Of a stretch of 64,000 nt of DNA, positions 26,004-34,258 are shown piece after piece. Positions within the stretch are counted from its first letter, which is position 1, and every line of letters begins with the position of its first letter. The stretch comes from Candidatus Electrothrix aestuarii (lineage in GTDB: Bacteria; Desulfobacterota; Desulfobulbia; Desulfobulbales; Desulfobulbaceae): the NCBI GenBank assembly GCA_032595685.2, contig CP159373.1, positions 3,096,193 through 3,160,192 of the forward strand, written 5' to 3'. Under the pieces are notes generated by a model. It searched no databases, had not been told where the DNA came from, and was given only the letters and a program-made list of their open reading frames with translations. Position numbers and translations under genes: made by a program.

Positions 26004-27299
26004 ATGAACCATACTCAGCTTCCCAATTGTATTCCGGCATCGCTACATTGTACGCCGATTGAACCATGTCCAACAATACCGTCTCCGAACCCGACAACAC
26101 TTTTACCACCAACATTAAGTCATTCGGGATGTGTAGGACCAACGGCATACTTACACTGCCCTCAGACCAATATGCCTGGATGCCCGAGCACATCGACATG
26201 CCCACCGACTTCAGGTTTAGGATGTCCGAGTACTTCTAGCTGTCCACCAGCGATTACCCAGGTAACATGTACACAGATTTGCCCGACAGTTGCTTCACCA
26301 TGCCACCATCAGGTAAATGAACATGTTGTAGGGCCAACGGCATACTTACACTGCCCTCAGACCAATATGCCTGGATGCCCGAGCACATCGACATGCCCAC
26401 CGACTTCAGGTTTAGGATGTCCGAGTACTTCTAGCTGTCCACCAGCGATTACCCAGGTAACATGTACACAGATTTGCCCGACAGTTGCTTCACCATGCCA
26501 CCATCAGGTAAATGAACATGTTGTAGGGCCAACGGCATACTTACACTGCCCTCAGACCAATATGCCTGGATGCCCGAGCACATCGACCTGTCCTCCGACT
26601 TCAGGTCTAGGATGCCCGAGCACTTCTACCTGTCCGCCAACTTCAGGGTTGGGATGTCCTAGCACATCAACATGTCTTCCTGAGCGTAATTTAGCTGCAG
26701 CTGCGGCTCCTCAGACCAATATGCCTGGATGCCCGAGCACTTCTACCTGTCCACCAACTTCAGGATTAGGTTGCCCAAGTACTTCAACGTGCCCGCCAAC
26801 TTCAGGGTTGGGATGTCCGAGCACATCAACATGCCCTCCTGAGCATAATTTAGCTGTTGCTGCGACAATTCCCGCTTCACAAATATGCCCAACAGCAATT
26901 GCTTGCCCGACCCAGGCGCCATTCTGTCCTTCACCGGTTACTCAGGTAACATGTACACAGATCTGTCCGACAGTTGCTTCGCCATGTGACCGTCAGGTAA
27001 ATGAACATGTTGTAGGGCCAACGGCATACTTACACTGCCCTCAGACCAATATGCCTGGATGCCCGAGCACATCAACCTGTCCTCCGGGAACTATGGCAAC
27101 AGTCTGCACACAGATTGGATGTCCTGACACAAAAACATGTCCGCCACAGCATACCCATGTAGGTGCCACCAACTGTCCGCCTGCTACGGTATGTCCACAA
27201 CCGACAACGCTTTGTCCTCCTAACCAAATGACTGGTATAGGTACTGCTGCGACTGTCTGCACTCAGATAGGTTGCCCGACCGTAACTCCACAATGTTAA
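26004..27299 (+). CDS. large Cys/Ser/Thr/Pro repeat protein, candidate multi-core RiPP substrate
   Basis: 431 residues from the ATG at 26004, which follows AAAGGAG; the frame is open 61 codons further upstream inside the first precursor gene. There is no signal peptide and no leader like that of the upstream precursor. It is built from a 65-residue unit opening VGPTAYLHCPQTNMPGC, two full copies of which are nearly identical in DNA (195 bp period), followed by partial and rearranged copies. Within it CPSTSTCPP or a close variant (joined by TSGLG) occurs about eleven times. The GPTA-aromatic-x-x-Cys motif is shared with the first precursor core, which suggests common processing. It could be a modified peptide or a cross-linked structural protein. 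Confidence 0.65.
   Translation: MNHTQLPNCIPASLHCTPIEPCPTIPSPNPTTLLPPTLSHSGCVGPTAYLHCPQTNMPGCPSTSTCPPTSGLGCPSTSSCPPAITQVTCTQICPTVASPCHHQVNEHVVGPTAYLHCPQTNMPGCPSTSTCPPTSGLGCPSTSSCPPAITQVTCTQICPTVASPCHHQVNEHVVGPTAYLHCPQTNMPGCPSTSTCPPTSGLGCPSTSTCPPTSGLGCPSTSTCLPERNLAAAAAPQTNMPGCPSTSTCPPTSGLGCPSTSTCPPTSGLGCPSTSTCPPEHNLAVAATIPASQICPTAIACPTQAPFCPSPVTQVTCTQICPTVASPCDRQVNEHVVGPTAYLHCPQTNMPGCPSTSTCPPGTMATVCTQIGCPDTKTCPPQHTHVGATNCPPATVCPQPTTLCPPNQMTGIGTAATVCTQIGCPTVTPQC
26133..26610 (+). repeat. 195-bp in-frame direct repeats within the Cys-rich gene
   Basis: Two consecutive 195-bp units (26133-26327 and 26328-26522) are almost identical, and a third starts at 26523 before diverging; a fourth partial unit starts at 27012. 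The period is a multiple of three, so gain or loss keeps the frame. Near-identity at the DNA level implies recent duplication. Confidence 0.85.
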
Positions 27300-27340
27300 T
27301 TTGACCTTCAGGGTAAATTACTTGTGTGACTGGTTAGAGT

Positions 27341-27364
27341 CGACCGCCCCAAAAGGGGCGGTCG
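27341..27364 (+). terminator. strong hairpin between precursor genes and modifying-enzyme genes
   Basis: CGACCGCCCC and GGGGCGGTCG form a perfect 10-bp stem around an AAAA loop. No T-run follows. It may be a leaky terminator or an RNA-stabilising stem that makes precursor transcripts more abundant than those of the enzymes, as is common in RiPP operons. Confidence 0.5.
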
Positions 27365-27438
27365 CGCCTGATAACTAACTATTTATAAATAAAAATTAAA
27401 CATGGTATAGAGTCGATGATTACACTTCAAGGGGAATC

Positions 27439-28539
27439 ATGTTTTTAACTGCAACAAATATCGTTCATTATCTTTTAGCGAAAGGCTTAGTCACAACGGA
27501 ATCTGTTGTTGACGGTGACTTTATTGTTTCAGAAGCCGGTCGCAGGAACAGAAACTTTATGATAACCCGGAACCAGTCTCCTGGGATTTTCGTAAAGCAA
27601 ATAAAAAATTTTGAACCTGAGACGATTGCTACAATCCAGCAGGAGGGGAGCTGTTATCGGTTTATAAACTCTTCCCCTCTCTACGAACCAATCAAACGGC
27701 TTATGCCTCCTTTTATCGATTATGACGATACTCGATACATTCTCACTCTTGAGTTATTACCCGGCAGTGAAAACCTGAACGAATACCACAATCGCTTAGA
27801 ATCATTCCCCGACTCTATTGGAAGGATGATCGGTGAAGGGATCGGCACTTATCATTCCGACGTCGGACGAATGTTTAGCAATACTCCCAACCAGACACTT
27901 TTTCCCAAAAAAGCTCCCTGGATACTTTCCTTCCATCAAAGTAATGGGGCTATGTTCCAACAATTGAGTCAAGGAAACTCAAAATTATTGGAACTGTTAC
28001 ATCAATATCCTGAGTTTCAATCAAAATTAGATGAACTCAGGAACGAATGGCAGTATGACAGCCTGATTCATGGCGACATCAAATGGGACAACTTTATTGT
28101 TTTTAATAATGAAGATGAAAAACCGGAATTCCGAATAATTGATTGGGAACTTGTGGATTTTGGAGATTCCTGTTGGGATGTAGGAGGAGTCTTTCAGGCA
28201 TATCTTTTTTATTGGATACTAAGCATGCCTTTTGAAAACGAGGACACGATCTCTCGTTCATATCAAAAAGCCAAATTCAAAATAGAGGAAATGCATCCCT
28301 CCATAAAAGCTTTTTGGGATAGTTATACAAAATCATGTCGAATGAATAACGTAGAAAAGCTGCGAACACTCTCACGCAGCATTCGTTTCGGAGCCGCAAG
28401 AATGGTTCAGACTGCCTTTGAATATCTTTTTTATTCACAAGGACTCAATAATAGAACGCTTGCCCTCTTACAGGTCAGCTTTAACATCCTTAAGTCTCCT
28501 GAGAAAGCTGCATCGGCACTTTTGGGGCTAAAACTATAA
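27439..28539 (+). CDS. APH-fold kinase of the RiPP cluster
   Basis: 366 residues. Kinase motifs of the aminoglycoside phosphotransferase fold are intact: LIHGDIKWDNFIVFN (catalytic HGDxKxxN) and RIIDWELVDFGD (metal-binding Asp). In class V lanthipeptide clusters (lexapeptide) and thioamitide clusters, kinase-like proteins of this fold occur with HopA1-domain proteins and are thought to phosphorylate Ser/Thr of the precursor. That is the likely role here, before elimination by the next gene product. A stand-alone small-molecule kinase is the alternative. It begins 139 bp after the Cys-rich gene. Confidence 0.72.
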   Translation: MFLTATNIVHYLLAKGLVTTESVVDGDFIVSEAGRRNRNFMITRNQSPGIFVKQIKNFEPETIATIQQEGSCYRFINSSPLYEPIKRLMPPFIDYDDTRYILTLELLPGSENLNEYHNRLESFPDSIGRMIGEGIGTYHSDVGRMFSNTPNQTLFPKKAPWILSFHQSNGAMFQQLSQGNSKLLELLHQYPEFQSKLDELRNEWQYDSLIHGDIKWDNFIVFNNEDEKPEFRIIDWELVDFGDSCWDVGGVFQAYLFYWILSMPFENEDTISRSYQKAKFKIEEMHPSIKAFWDSYTKSCRMNNVEKLRTLSRSIRFGAARMVQTAFEYLFYSQGLNNRTLALLQVSFNILKSPEKAASALLGLKL

Positions 28540-28547
28540 ATTAATAA

Positions 28548-29579
28548 ATGAGCAATTCAATACAGGACAGAATAACGAAAATCGTTGACTCGTTTTATAT
28601 TCATTCACAATTTTCATTTTCTATTAATGGCAACAAACCGGTCCAGCTACCCAATAATACCGGGACGACACCTGCAGAGCAAATAGGACATTATTTACCT
28701 CGTGATCCGTTAACAAGAGAACTCCAAAGCCTTTTTTATCGAAAGTATTGTTCCGCTGACAATTCAGTTGAATCTGGCAATGACCAGATTGACCCTTCAA
28801 TCTTTGCGTCACAACTATCAGCAGCAAACAAAAGCATTGAGGGATGGGATCATGGCTGGAACGTATACCAAACTACGGCCAACGGAAGCCTTTCGATTCA
28901 AAAAGGAGACAGGCACCGGACGGTTTATCCGGGAGAATATGTCACCTCCGGTCCTCCCGGAACAATGGTAAAAGTGGGAACAGTGGTAAGTGTAAGGGTC
29001 GTTCGGGAATCATTCGAGATTCAACAAGGGTTCTATTATGTCTTTGGGCATACCCTTTCTGATCAATTCGATGATCATAATCTCGTACGATTTTATTTTA
29101 ACGCTACGCCTGAGGGCGCATTAAAGATTGTACATGAACTAACTACAGCGTTAAACCGATTTCAGGTTCCTTTCCGGTTCAAAACCCTCTCATTTCCATC
29201 CAGTTACAACAGAACCGATGCAGCAGTTCTTTATATTGCAAGGCGTTATTTCCATATAGTTGCTATGAGCCTTCAAGAGGTATATGAACGCACCTTACGC
29301 TTAAAAAGTGAAATTCCACTCTTTACAAAAAAAATTCTACCAGGGATAGGGATTGCTGAAGACCCTGGAACGACCGAAAGTTTTGGAATGCATCGATGTA
29401 GACTTCTTGCTGAGGGAATTGTAGAAGCATGGAAAAATGGAAACCAGCAACTTTCAGCAAAAATGGAAGCCATAAAGAAACAATTTACTTCTAACGGACT
29501 TGACATTGAGAAGCCTTACCTGAATAAAAATTCCGTTGATTTTCTACTGCCGGATATAACAAGAGGAGTTGAAATATGA
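28548..29579 (+). CDS. HopA1-domain protein, candidate phospho-Ser/Thr lyase
   Basis: 343 residues. Its composition and the central segment (VRFYFNATPEGALKIVHELTTALN, then FRFKTLSFPSSYNRTDAAVLYI) match the HopA1 effector-like family, which in class V lanthipeptide and thioamitide pathways accompanies an APH-type kinase. Those proteins are thought to eliminate phosphate to give dehydroalanine or dehydrobutyrine. The start lies 8 bp after the kinase stop without a strong ribosome-binding site, suggesting translational coupling, and the cyclase gene overlaps its stop by 4 bp. Family assignment is from memory of conserved blocks and is moderately certain. Confidence 0.62.
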   Translation: MSNSIQDRITKIVDSFYIHSQFSFSINGNKPVQLPNNTGTTPAEQIGHYLPRDPLTRELQSLFYRKYCSADNSVESGNDQIDPSIFASQLSAANKSIEGWDHGWNVYQTTANGSLSIQKGDRHRTVYPGEYVTSGPPGTMVKVGTVVSVRVVRESFEIQQGFYYVFGHTLSDQFDDHNLVRFYFNATPEGALKIVHELTTALNRFQVPFRFKTLSFPSSYNRTDAAVLYIARRYFHIVAMSLQEVYERTLRLKSEIPLFTKKILPGIGIAEDPGTTESFGMHRCRLLAEGIVEAWKNGNQQLSAKMEAIKKQFTSNGLDIEKPYLNKNSVDFLLPDITRGVEI

Positions 29580-30826
29580 CGGAGAAAACTATTTTTCTTG
29601 AAATGGCTGATCGAATAGGCAATCGCTTATGTCGAGATTCTGTTTGGGACAACAATCGTTGTACCTGGCTTGGCTGGTCAATGGAACCTGTTAATAACAA
29701 ATGGATAAATTCCTATCGTTCATTTGGAGCAGAACTCTACAGTGGAACAGCTGGGATCGCATTATTTTTGGCGAGACTGTATGCGTTCACAAACGACAAC
29801 CTTCAAAAGAGAGTCTTGGAAGGAGCCGTTAATAATTCCCTGAATGGGTTCGACAATATTGAAGGATTTATTCGACACGCTTTTTACTCGGGCATTACTG
29901 GCATTGCTCATTCTTTGATAGACATCGGTGAAATTTTGGGTAATGAAGAACTTATTCATAAGAGTATTGAGGGATTAACAACATTAAAAAACGTAGAACT
30001 TGATCCAATGGGACTTGATGTTATCAGTGGGAGTGCAGGAGCAATTCCAGCTCTTATTGATATTGCCGTACGATACAAAAGGGACGATATTCTCGAACTT
30101 GCCGTAATGCATGGAGAGCACCTTCTCAAGCATGCCCAGAAGTCTGAAAAAGGAACCTCCTGGGACACTATGAGGGTGGAAAACCAGAAAAACCTGACAG
30201 GATATTCTCATGGAGTATCAGGTATTGTTGTGGCCTTGCTTGAGCTTTACCAAAAAGTCAATGACAAAAGATTTCACGAGGCTGCATTAGAGGGACTTCG
30301 ATATGAAAGGAACCTTTTTAGTAAAGAACACGGCAACTGGCCTGATCTGAGAATTATGAATCCAGAAAAACCGTCAACGGAACCTGCCTACAACATGGCA
30401 TGGTGTCACGGTGCTCCAGGGATCGGTATTGCTCGCCTGAGAATTTATTTTCTGTTAGACAAAGACCCTGAAGTCAAGAAAGAACTGGAAAGCGCTATAC
30501 AGACAACGATAACTCCTCTGCAATACCCAGTCTCACAGGGCCAAGGTAATTATTCTCTCTGCCATGGCAACTGCGGGAATGCGGAACTCATGCTGCTCTC
30601 AGACGATCTCTTAGGTAAAAGACCAGAGCTAAGGCAAGTTGCTGAAGCGGTAGGATTGAACGGTATTAATCAAAGAGGAAATCAAGACCTTCCCTGGGAA
30701 TGTGGAGTTATGAATGCTGGAGAAGCCCCAAATCTTCTTCTCGGTATTGCGGGAATCGGGTACTACTATCTCAGGCTCTACGACTCGAAGAAAGTCCCCT
30801 CAATACTCATAGTATTACCGAATTAA
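29576..30826 (+). CDS. stand-alone LanM/LanC-type lanthionine cyclase
   Basis: 416 residues, overlapping the upstream stop as ATGA and preceded by AAGAGGAG. It shows the repeated GxxG helical-toroid signatures of LanC domains: ELYSGTAGIALFLA, FYSGITGIAHSLID, GYSHGVSGIVVAL, AWCHGAPGIGIARL, SLCHGNCGNAELML and LLLGIAGIGYYYLRL. Zinc ligands Cys277, Cys329 and His330 and the active-site-type His212 are all present, so it should be catalytically competent. It would activate Cys thiols and add them to dehydrated residues, forming (methyl)lanthionine. The motifs resemble the C-terminal domain of LanM, but no dehydratase domain is attached. Confidence 0.85.
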   Translation: MTEKTIFLEMADRIGNRLCRDSVWDNNRCTWLGWSMEPVNNKWINSYRSFGAELYSGTAGIALFLARLYAFTNDNLQKRVLEGAVNNSLNGFDNIEGFIRHAFYSGITGIAHSLIDIGEILGNEELIHKSIEGLTTLKNVELDPMGLDVISGSAGAIPALIDIAVRYKRDDILELAVMHGEHLLKHAQKSEKGTSWDTMRVENQKNLTGYSHGVSGIVVALLELYQKVNDKRFHEAALEGLRYERNLFSKEHGNWPDLRIMNPEKPSTEPAYNMAWCHGAPGIGIARLRIYFLLDKDPEVKKELESAIQTTITPLQYPVSQGQGNYSLCHGNCGNAELMLLSDDLLGKRPELRQVAEAVGLNGINQRGNQDLPWECGVMNAGEAPNLLLGIAGIGYYYLRLYDSKKVPSILIVLPN

Positions 30827-30976
30827 GAAAACAGTGGGGGACCCCGATTGATTCTTTAATCGTACCTGCACGGGGCGGGCATGTACCTCTGTTTATCTGT
30901 CTGTATTTTTTCCTTGTGAATTTCCTTCTTTGATGGTATCGGTAATTATTATCGAGAAAAACAACGGAGGTGTATT

Positions 30977-31420
30977 GTGTGTAAAGAAGTGAAAAAGACA
31001 TGCCAATGCGGGCAGAAAACAGCCCAGTTTCATCTGCGGGACAATATCTTGAGCAGGGAAGTCATAGGAACATTATATTGCCCCCAATGTACAGTTGAGG
31101 TTGAGCTGAATCCAGAAACTATGCTTGCAGATAACGGCTGGATTATTGAATATGATATGGAACTGGTCAAATTTCAGCTTACTTCAGGCTTACAGCTGGA
31201 TCCTGATGTAGTTCGGCCAGGATTTATTTTTGATAGCGGCTATGCCTGCTGGCTGGAGATGTACCCTGGTGAGAAACAGGATATTGAGGAGGAGCGGCAG
31301 GAGCTTCTGGCGCTGCATAAGGAAGATCCTAAATCATATCTGAAAAAAATATCTTCATGGAATATCGCCCGGATTGAAAAATTGAAAGAGGAAGGGTGGC
31401 GTAAGGCAAAAGCTGCCTGA
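30977..31420 (+). CDS. Zn-ribbon-like protein of unknown function
   Basis: 147 residues from a GTG start with a good ribosome-binding site (GGAGG). The N-terminal part has paired cysteines (CQCG, then CPQC about 27 residues later) that could bind zinc. The C-terminal third is charged and helical. No family is recognised. It lies 150 bp after the cyclase and returns to the base composition of the flanking genes, so it is probably not part of the RiPP operon. Confidence 0.6.
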   Translation: MCKEVKKTCQCGQKTAQFHLRDNILSREVIGTLYCPQCTVEVELNPETMLADNGWIIEYDMELVKFQLTSGLQLDPDVVRPGFIFDSGYACWLEMYPGEKQDIEEERQELLALHKEDPKSYLKKISSWNIARIEKLKEEGWRKAKAA

Positions 31421-31522
31421 GTGTTGAAAATTGAGAGGAAAGGCGGAGCAGTTGGGGTTTTCTGACTGCCAGTTCCAAGAAACAGCAAGAGACATGAGAC
31501 AGATCTCGATTGCTTCCTAACG

Positions 31523-31570
31523 CCACAGGAAAATTCACCAGCTGCTATAAGCCCACGAGGTCTGGGTGGA
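31523..31570. repeat. diverged hairpin element, right flank of the RiPP cluster
   Basis: CCACAGGAAAATTCACCAG, then CTGCTATAAGCCCAC, then GAGGTCTGGGTGG. The CACCAG and CTGGGTG ends pair. It shares the block order GGAAA, TCACCAGC, GGTCTGG with 24973-25016. The remainder of the gap from 31421 to 31748 shows nothing else I can name. Confidence 0.3.
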
Positions 31571-31748
31571 TTAGTAATAGGTGGGTGGGAAGTTGTTGTA
31601 TTGATATTATTTTTTGGACCTGACTTGTCTTCTGGCGATTTTTTTCACCAAGGAAACCTTGCCTCTCTTCGCCATTTCGCATTAGTATCGTTCCTCATTC
31701 TCCTCTCAATCAACTGATCCATCTGCCGCATTTCATCTTCGCCACCGC

Positions 31749-34145
31749 ATGCCCTTGCCCTCCGATTTCATCGTTCTCGACACCGAAGGTCGTCATGCCC
31801 TGAACGAAATCGCCATCCTTGATGCCCAGGGAAATCTCCTTTTCGAGGGTTTTGCAGAAGGACACGGGTCTGTCCAACATGATCTCTACCCCCTTACAGA
31901 ACTTTTACAGCGTCTGAAAACGCTGGCAGAACAACGGACTATCGTTTGTCATTATGCCGAACATGATGAGCGACTTTTGCGCAAGAGCTTTACTGCCGCA
32001 GGCCTGCCTTGGCCGGGCTTCTGTTTTCTCTGCTCCTGGGAAACGGCAAAACGTTGTTTTCCGGATCTGCCTTCCTATTCTCTTGAATATCTCAGTAAAA
32101 CCTTGCATCTTCAGGTGCAACAACGGTATTTTAATGCCCAGGCCGCTCACAGCGCCCGTTATGATGCCCTGTTCACCTTTCAACTTTACCGCAAGATGCA
32201 GCAAGAGACCCACACGCAGCACCACCGGGGAGTGCTCACCAATCCTTTCAGCAACACCCGAGTCGACAGCCCGTTTCAGCAGTATATTGATCTGGATGAT
32301 GTTCATCGCGAGGCCTTTGTTCGTATCACCAACCTCATAGAGGAAATCAAGGGCGATACCAATCAGCAGAGCCGGGGCGCGGTGGTGCTGGGTGTGGCAG
32401 GCAACGGTAAGACCCACCTGATGATGCGCCTGGCCCGCCATACTCTGAAAACCAATCGCCTGTTTTTTATCCGCCAGCCCAATCATGAGGAGGCGGTCTT
32501 TTATCATATTTACAGCAGAATGCTGGAATCCTTTATCGAACCGATTCCGGAGACAGAATACTCGCAGCTGGAATATCTCCCGGGCCGTAGTTTCTCCAAG
32601 ATCGTTATCAGTACGCTTCAGGCCAGGCCAAAACCGAGTAAAAAGGATCTGGAAATATTGAACGGACTTTCCCAAGGTCAGTTGAATATCTATTCTGTGC
32701 TTGGCAAAGAGGGCTCAGAGACCAAACGGAGAAACTGGGATTATATCGAACGTCAGACCCTGCAATGGTGGCAGCAGAGCTACGGGTTCAGCGACTATGC
32801 CTGCAATATCATTACCGGCCTGATTCGCTTCTGCCGCTATTCCGATCCCGGAAAAAAGGAGCTGGTTCGGCGTTGGTTGGCAGGTCAGCACCTGTTGAAC
32901 AGCGAGCTGGAGGCGGTGAAGCTGCATAACTGGGAGGAGGAGCTAAGCCGGGAAGACTTTGCCCTCCAGGCTATGGTGGTCTTTGGTAGGCTCTCGGTTG
33001 TGGATGAGCCGCTGATTATTGTTTTTGATCAGCTGGAAGGGCTCAAGTATAACGAGAAATTACTGGTGCGGTTCGGTGAAGCGGTCAAGGAATTATTCAC
33101 CCACGTGCCCAATTGCCTGATGCTCTTTAATCTCTTTCCTGATCGCTGGCGTTATTTTCGCCAGATCTTTGATGCCTCGGTCACCGAGCGCATGGGGCAA
33201 TACCAGGTTCCTCTGGAGCTCCCGGAAAAAGAGGTGCTGGCAAAGATGTTGGCCCTGAAATTGGCTGAGGTTAATCTGGACAGCAAGACCCTGTTTGAAC
33301 CGGATGAATTGGCGATTATTCTCAGTCATCGCTCTATCCGTAGTGTTCTCAACTGCGCAGCTGATTATTATCGTTATAAACTGGAAGGCATCCCTCTGCC
33401 CACCAATACTCTGAGCTTTGAGGCCAGGGTTGATCGCACCTTGCAGGAACTTCGCCAGGAGATCGCTGAACTGCGTCAGCATCTGCGCCTGGAAAAGAAG
33501 CCTGAGGCCTTGTCGCTGAATCCTGTGTCCAGGGAGGTTGCACAGTATATAGAGCAGAAGCAGGGGCAGTTGGCTGCGGCCTATAGCAGAAAGCAGATTA
33601 TCACAGACACTGATGATCTGGGGAAGCTTCGTTTGATTTTGGCTACCTTGCAACCGCTGTATGGTTTTCGTCTTGATTATCTACGGCTTGGGAGGCGACG
33701 TCTACCCGAACATGTCGTTATTCAGCGTCAACAGAAGGGGGCTGACCATGTTGAGAGTAAAAAAGCAGCTGTAGCCTTTCTTCATACCGATGCCTATACC
33801 TTTGCGCCACGGATTAAGAATTTTAATCAGCTCGTTATTGAGCATAAGGATATTCGTTTTGCCCTGTTTCGCGATGAGCGAGAGCCTGAAATCCAGAGCA
33901 AGGTGAGTAAGGGGGAGATTGAGAAACTGAACAGCAGCGAGAATGGCCGTTTTGTGCTCATGGATCGGCCCAAACGGATCCATTTTGAGTTGGTCCATCA
34001 GATTATTTCGGATATCCAGAACCATGATCTGCATGCAGAGCCGGATCAGGTTATGCCTCTGTTAGTGGATATGATCGGCAAGGAGTTTTGGCTCTTCCGG
34101 GCTATTGGTGCAGAGGCGCTCTGCTCGGATCGCATGAAAATATAA
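31749..34145 (+). CDS. DEDDh 3'-5' exonuclease fused to P-loop ATPase
   Basis: 798 residues. Residues 1-150 form a DnaQ-like exonuclease with all acidic ligands in place: Asp11 and Glu13 (VLDTEG), Asp73 (AEHDERLL), and His134 with Asp139 (HSARYD). From about 205 a P-loop NTPase follows, with Walker A GVAGNGKTHL (214-223) and Walker B LIIVFDQLEGL (Asp426). A coiled coil lies near 555-580, and the last 200 residues match nothing I know. The combination suggests nucleic-acid degradation gated by nucleotide hydrolysis, as in many defence systems. The ATG has no clear ribosome-binding site; the start may be elsewhere by a few codons. Confidence 0.7.
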   Translation: MPLPSDFIVLDTEGRHALNEIAILDAQGNLLFEGFAEGHGSVQHDLYPLTELLQRLKTLAEQRTIVCHYAEHDERLLRKSFTAAGLPWPGFCFLCSWETAKRCFPDLPSYSLEYLSKTLHLQVQQRYFNAQAAHSARYDALFTFQLYRKMQQETHTQHHRGVLTNPFSNTRVDSPFQQYIDLDDVHREAFVRITNLIEEIKGDTNQQSRGAVVLGVAGNGKTHLMMRLARHTLKTNRLFFIRQPNHEEAVFYHIYSRMLESFIEPIPETEYSQLEYLPGRSFSKIVISTLQARPKPSKKDLEILNGLSQGQLNIYSVLGKEGSETKRRNWDYIERQTLQWWQQSYGFSDYACNIITGLIRFCRYSDPGKKELVRRWLAGQHLLNSELEAVKLHNWEEELSREDFALQAMVVFGRLSVVDEPLIIVFDQLEGLKYNEKLLVRFGEAVKELFTHVPNCLMLFNLFPDRWRYFRQIFDASVTERMGQYQVPLELPEKEVLAKMLALKLAEVNLDSKTLFEPDELAIILSHRSIRSVLNCAADYYRYKLEGIPLPTNTLSFEARVDRTLQELRQEIAELRQHLRLEKKPEALSLNPVSREVAQYIEQKQGQLAAAYSRKQIITDTDDLGKLRLILATLQPLYGFRLDYLRLGRRRLPEHVVIQRQQKGADHVESKKAAVAFLHTDAYTFAPRIKNFNQLVIEHKDIRFALFRDEREPEIQSKVSKGEIEKLNSSENGRFVLMDRPKRIHFELVHQIISDIQNHDLHAEPDQVMPLLVDMIGKEFWLFRAIGAEALCSDRMKI

Positions 34146-34258
34146 ATATAATTGCGGGTAGGTGCTCAAGTGAGGTATGATAATAACTTAGCTTGCATAT
34201 GAAAAAACAGCAGAAAAGCACACGAGGCTGTGCAGTGTTCACGGAAAGGGGATAAAAA

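Noticed and set aside
25267..27299. CRISPR-like repeats
   Set aside because: The heptamer array is a microsatellite, and the 195-bp repeats are in-frame coding repeats without spacers.
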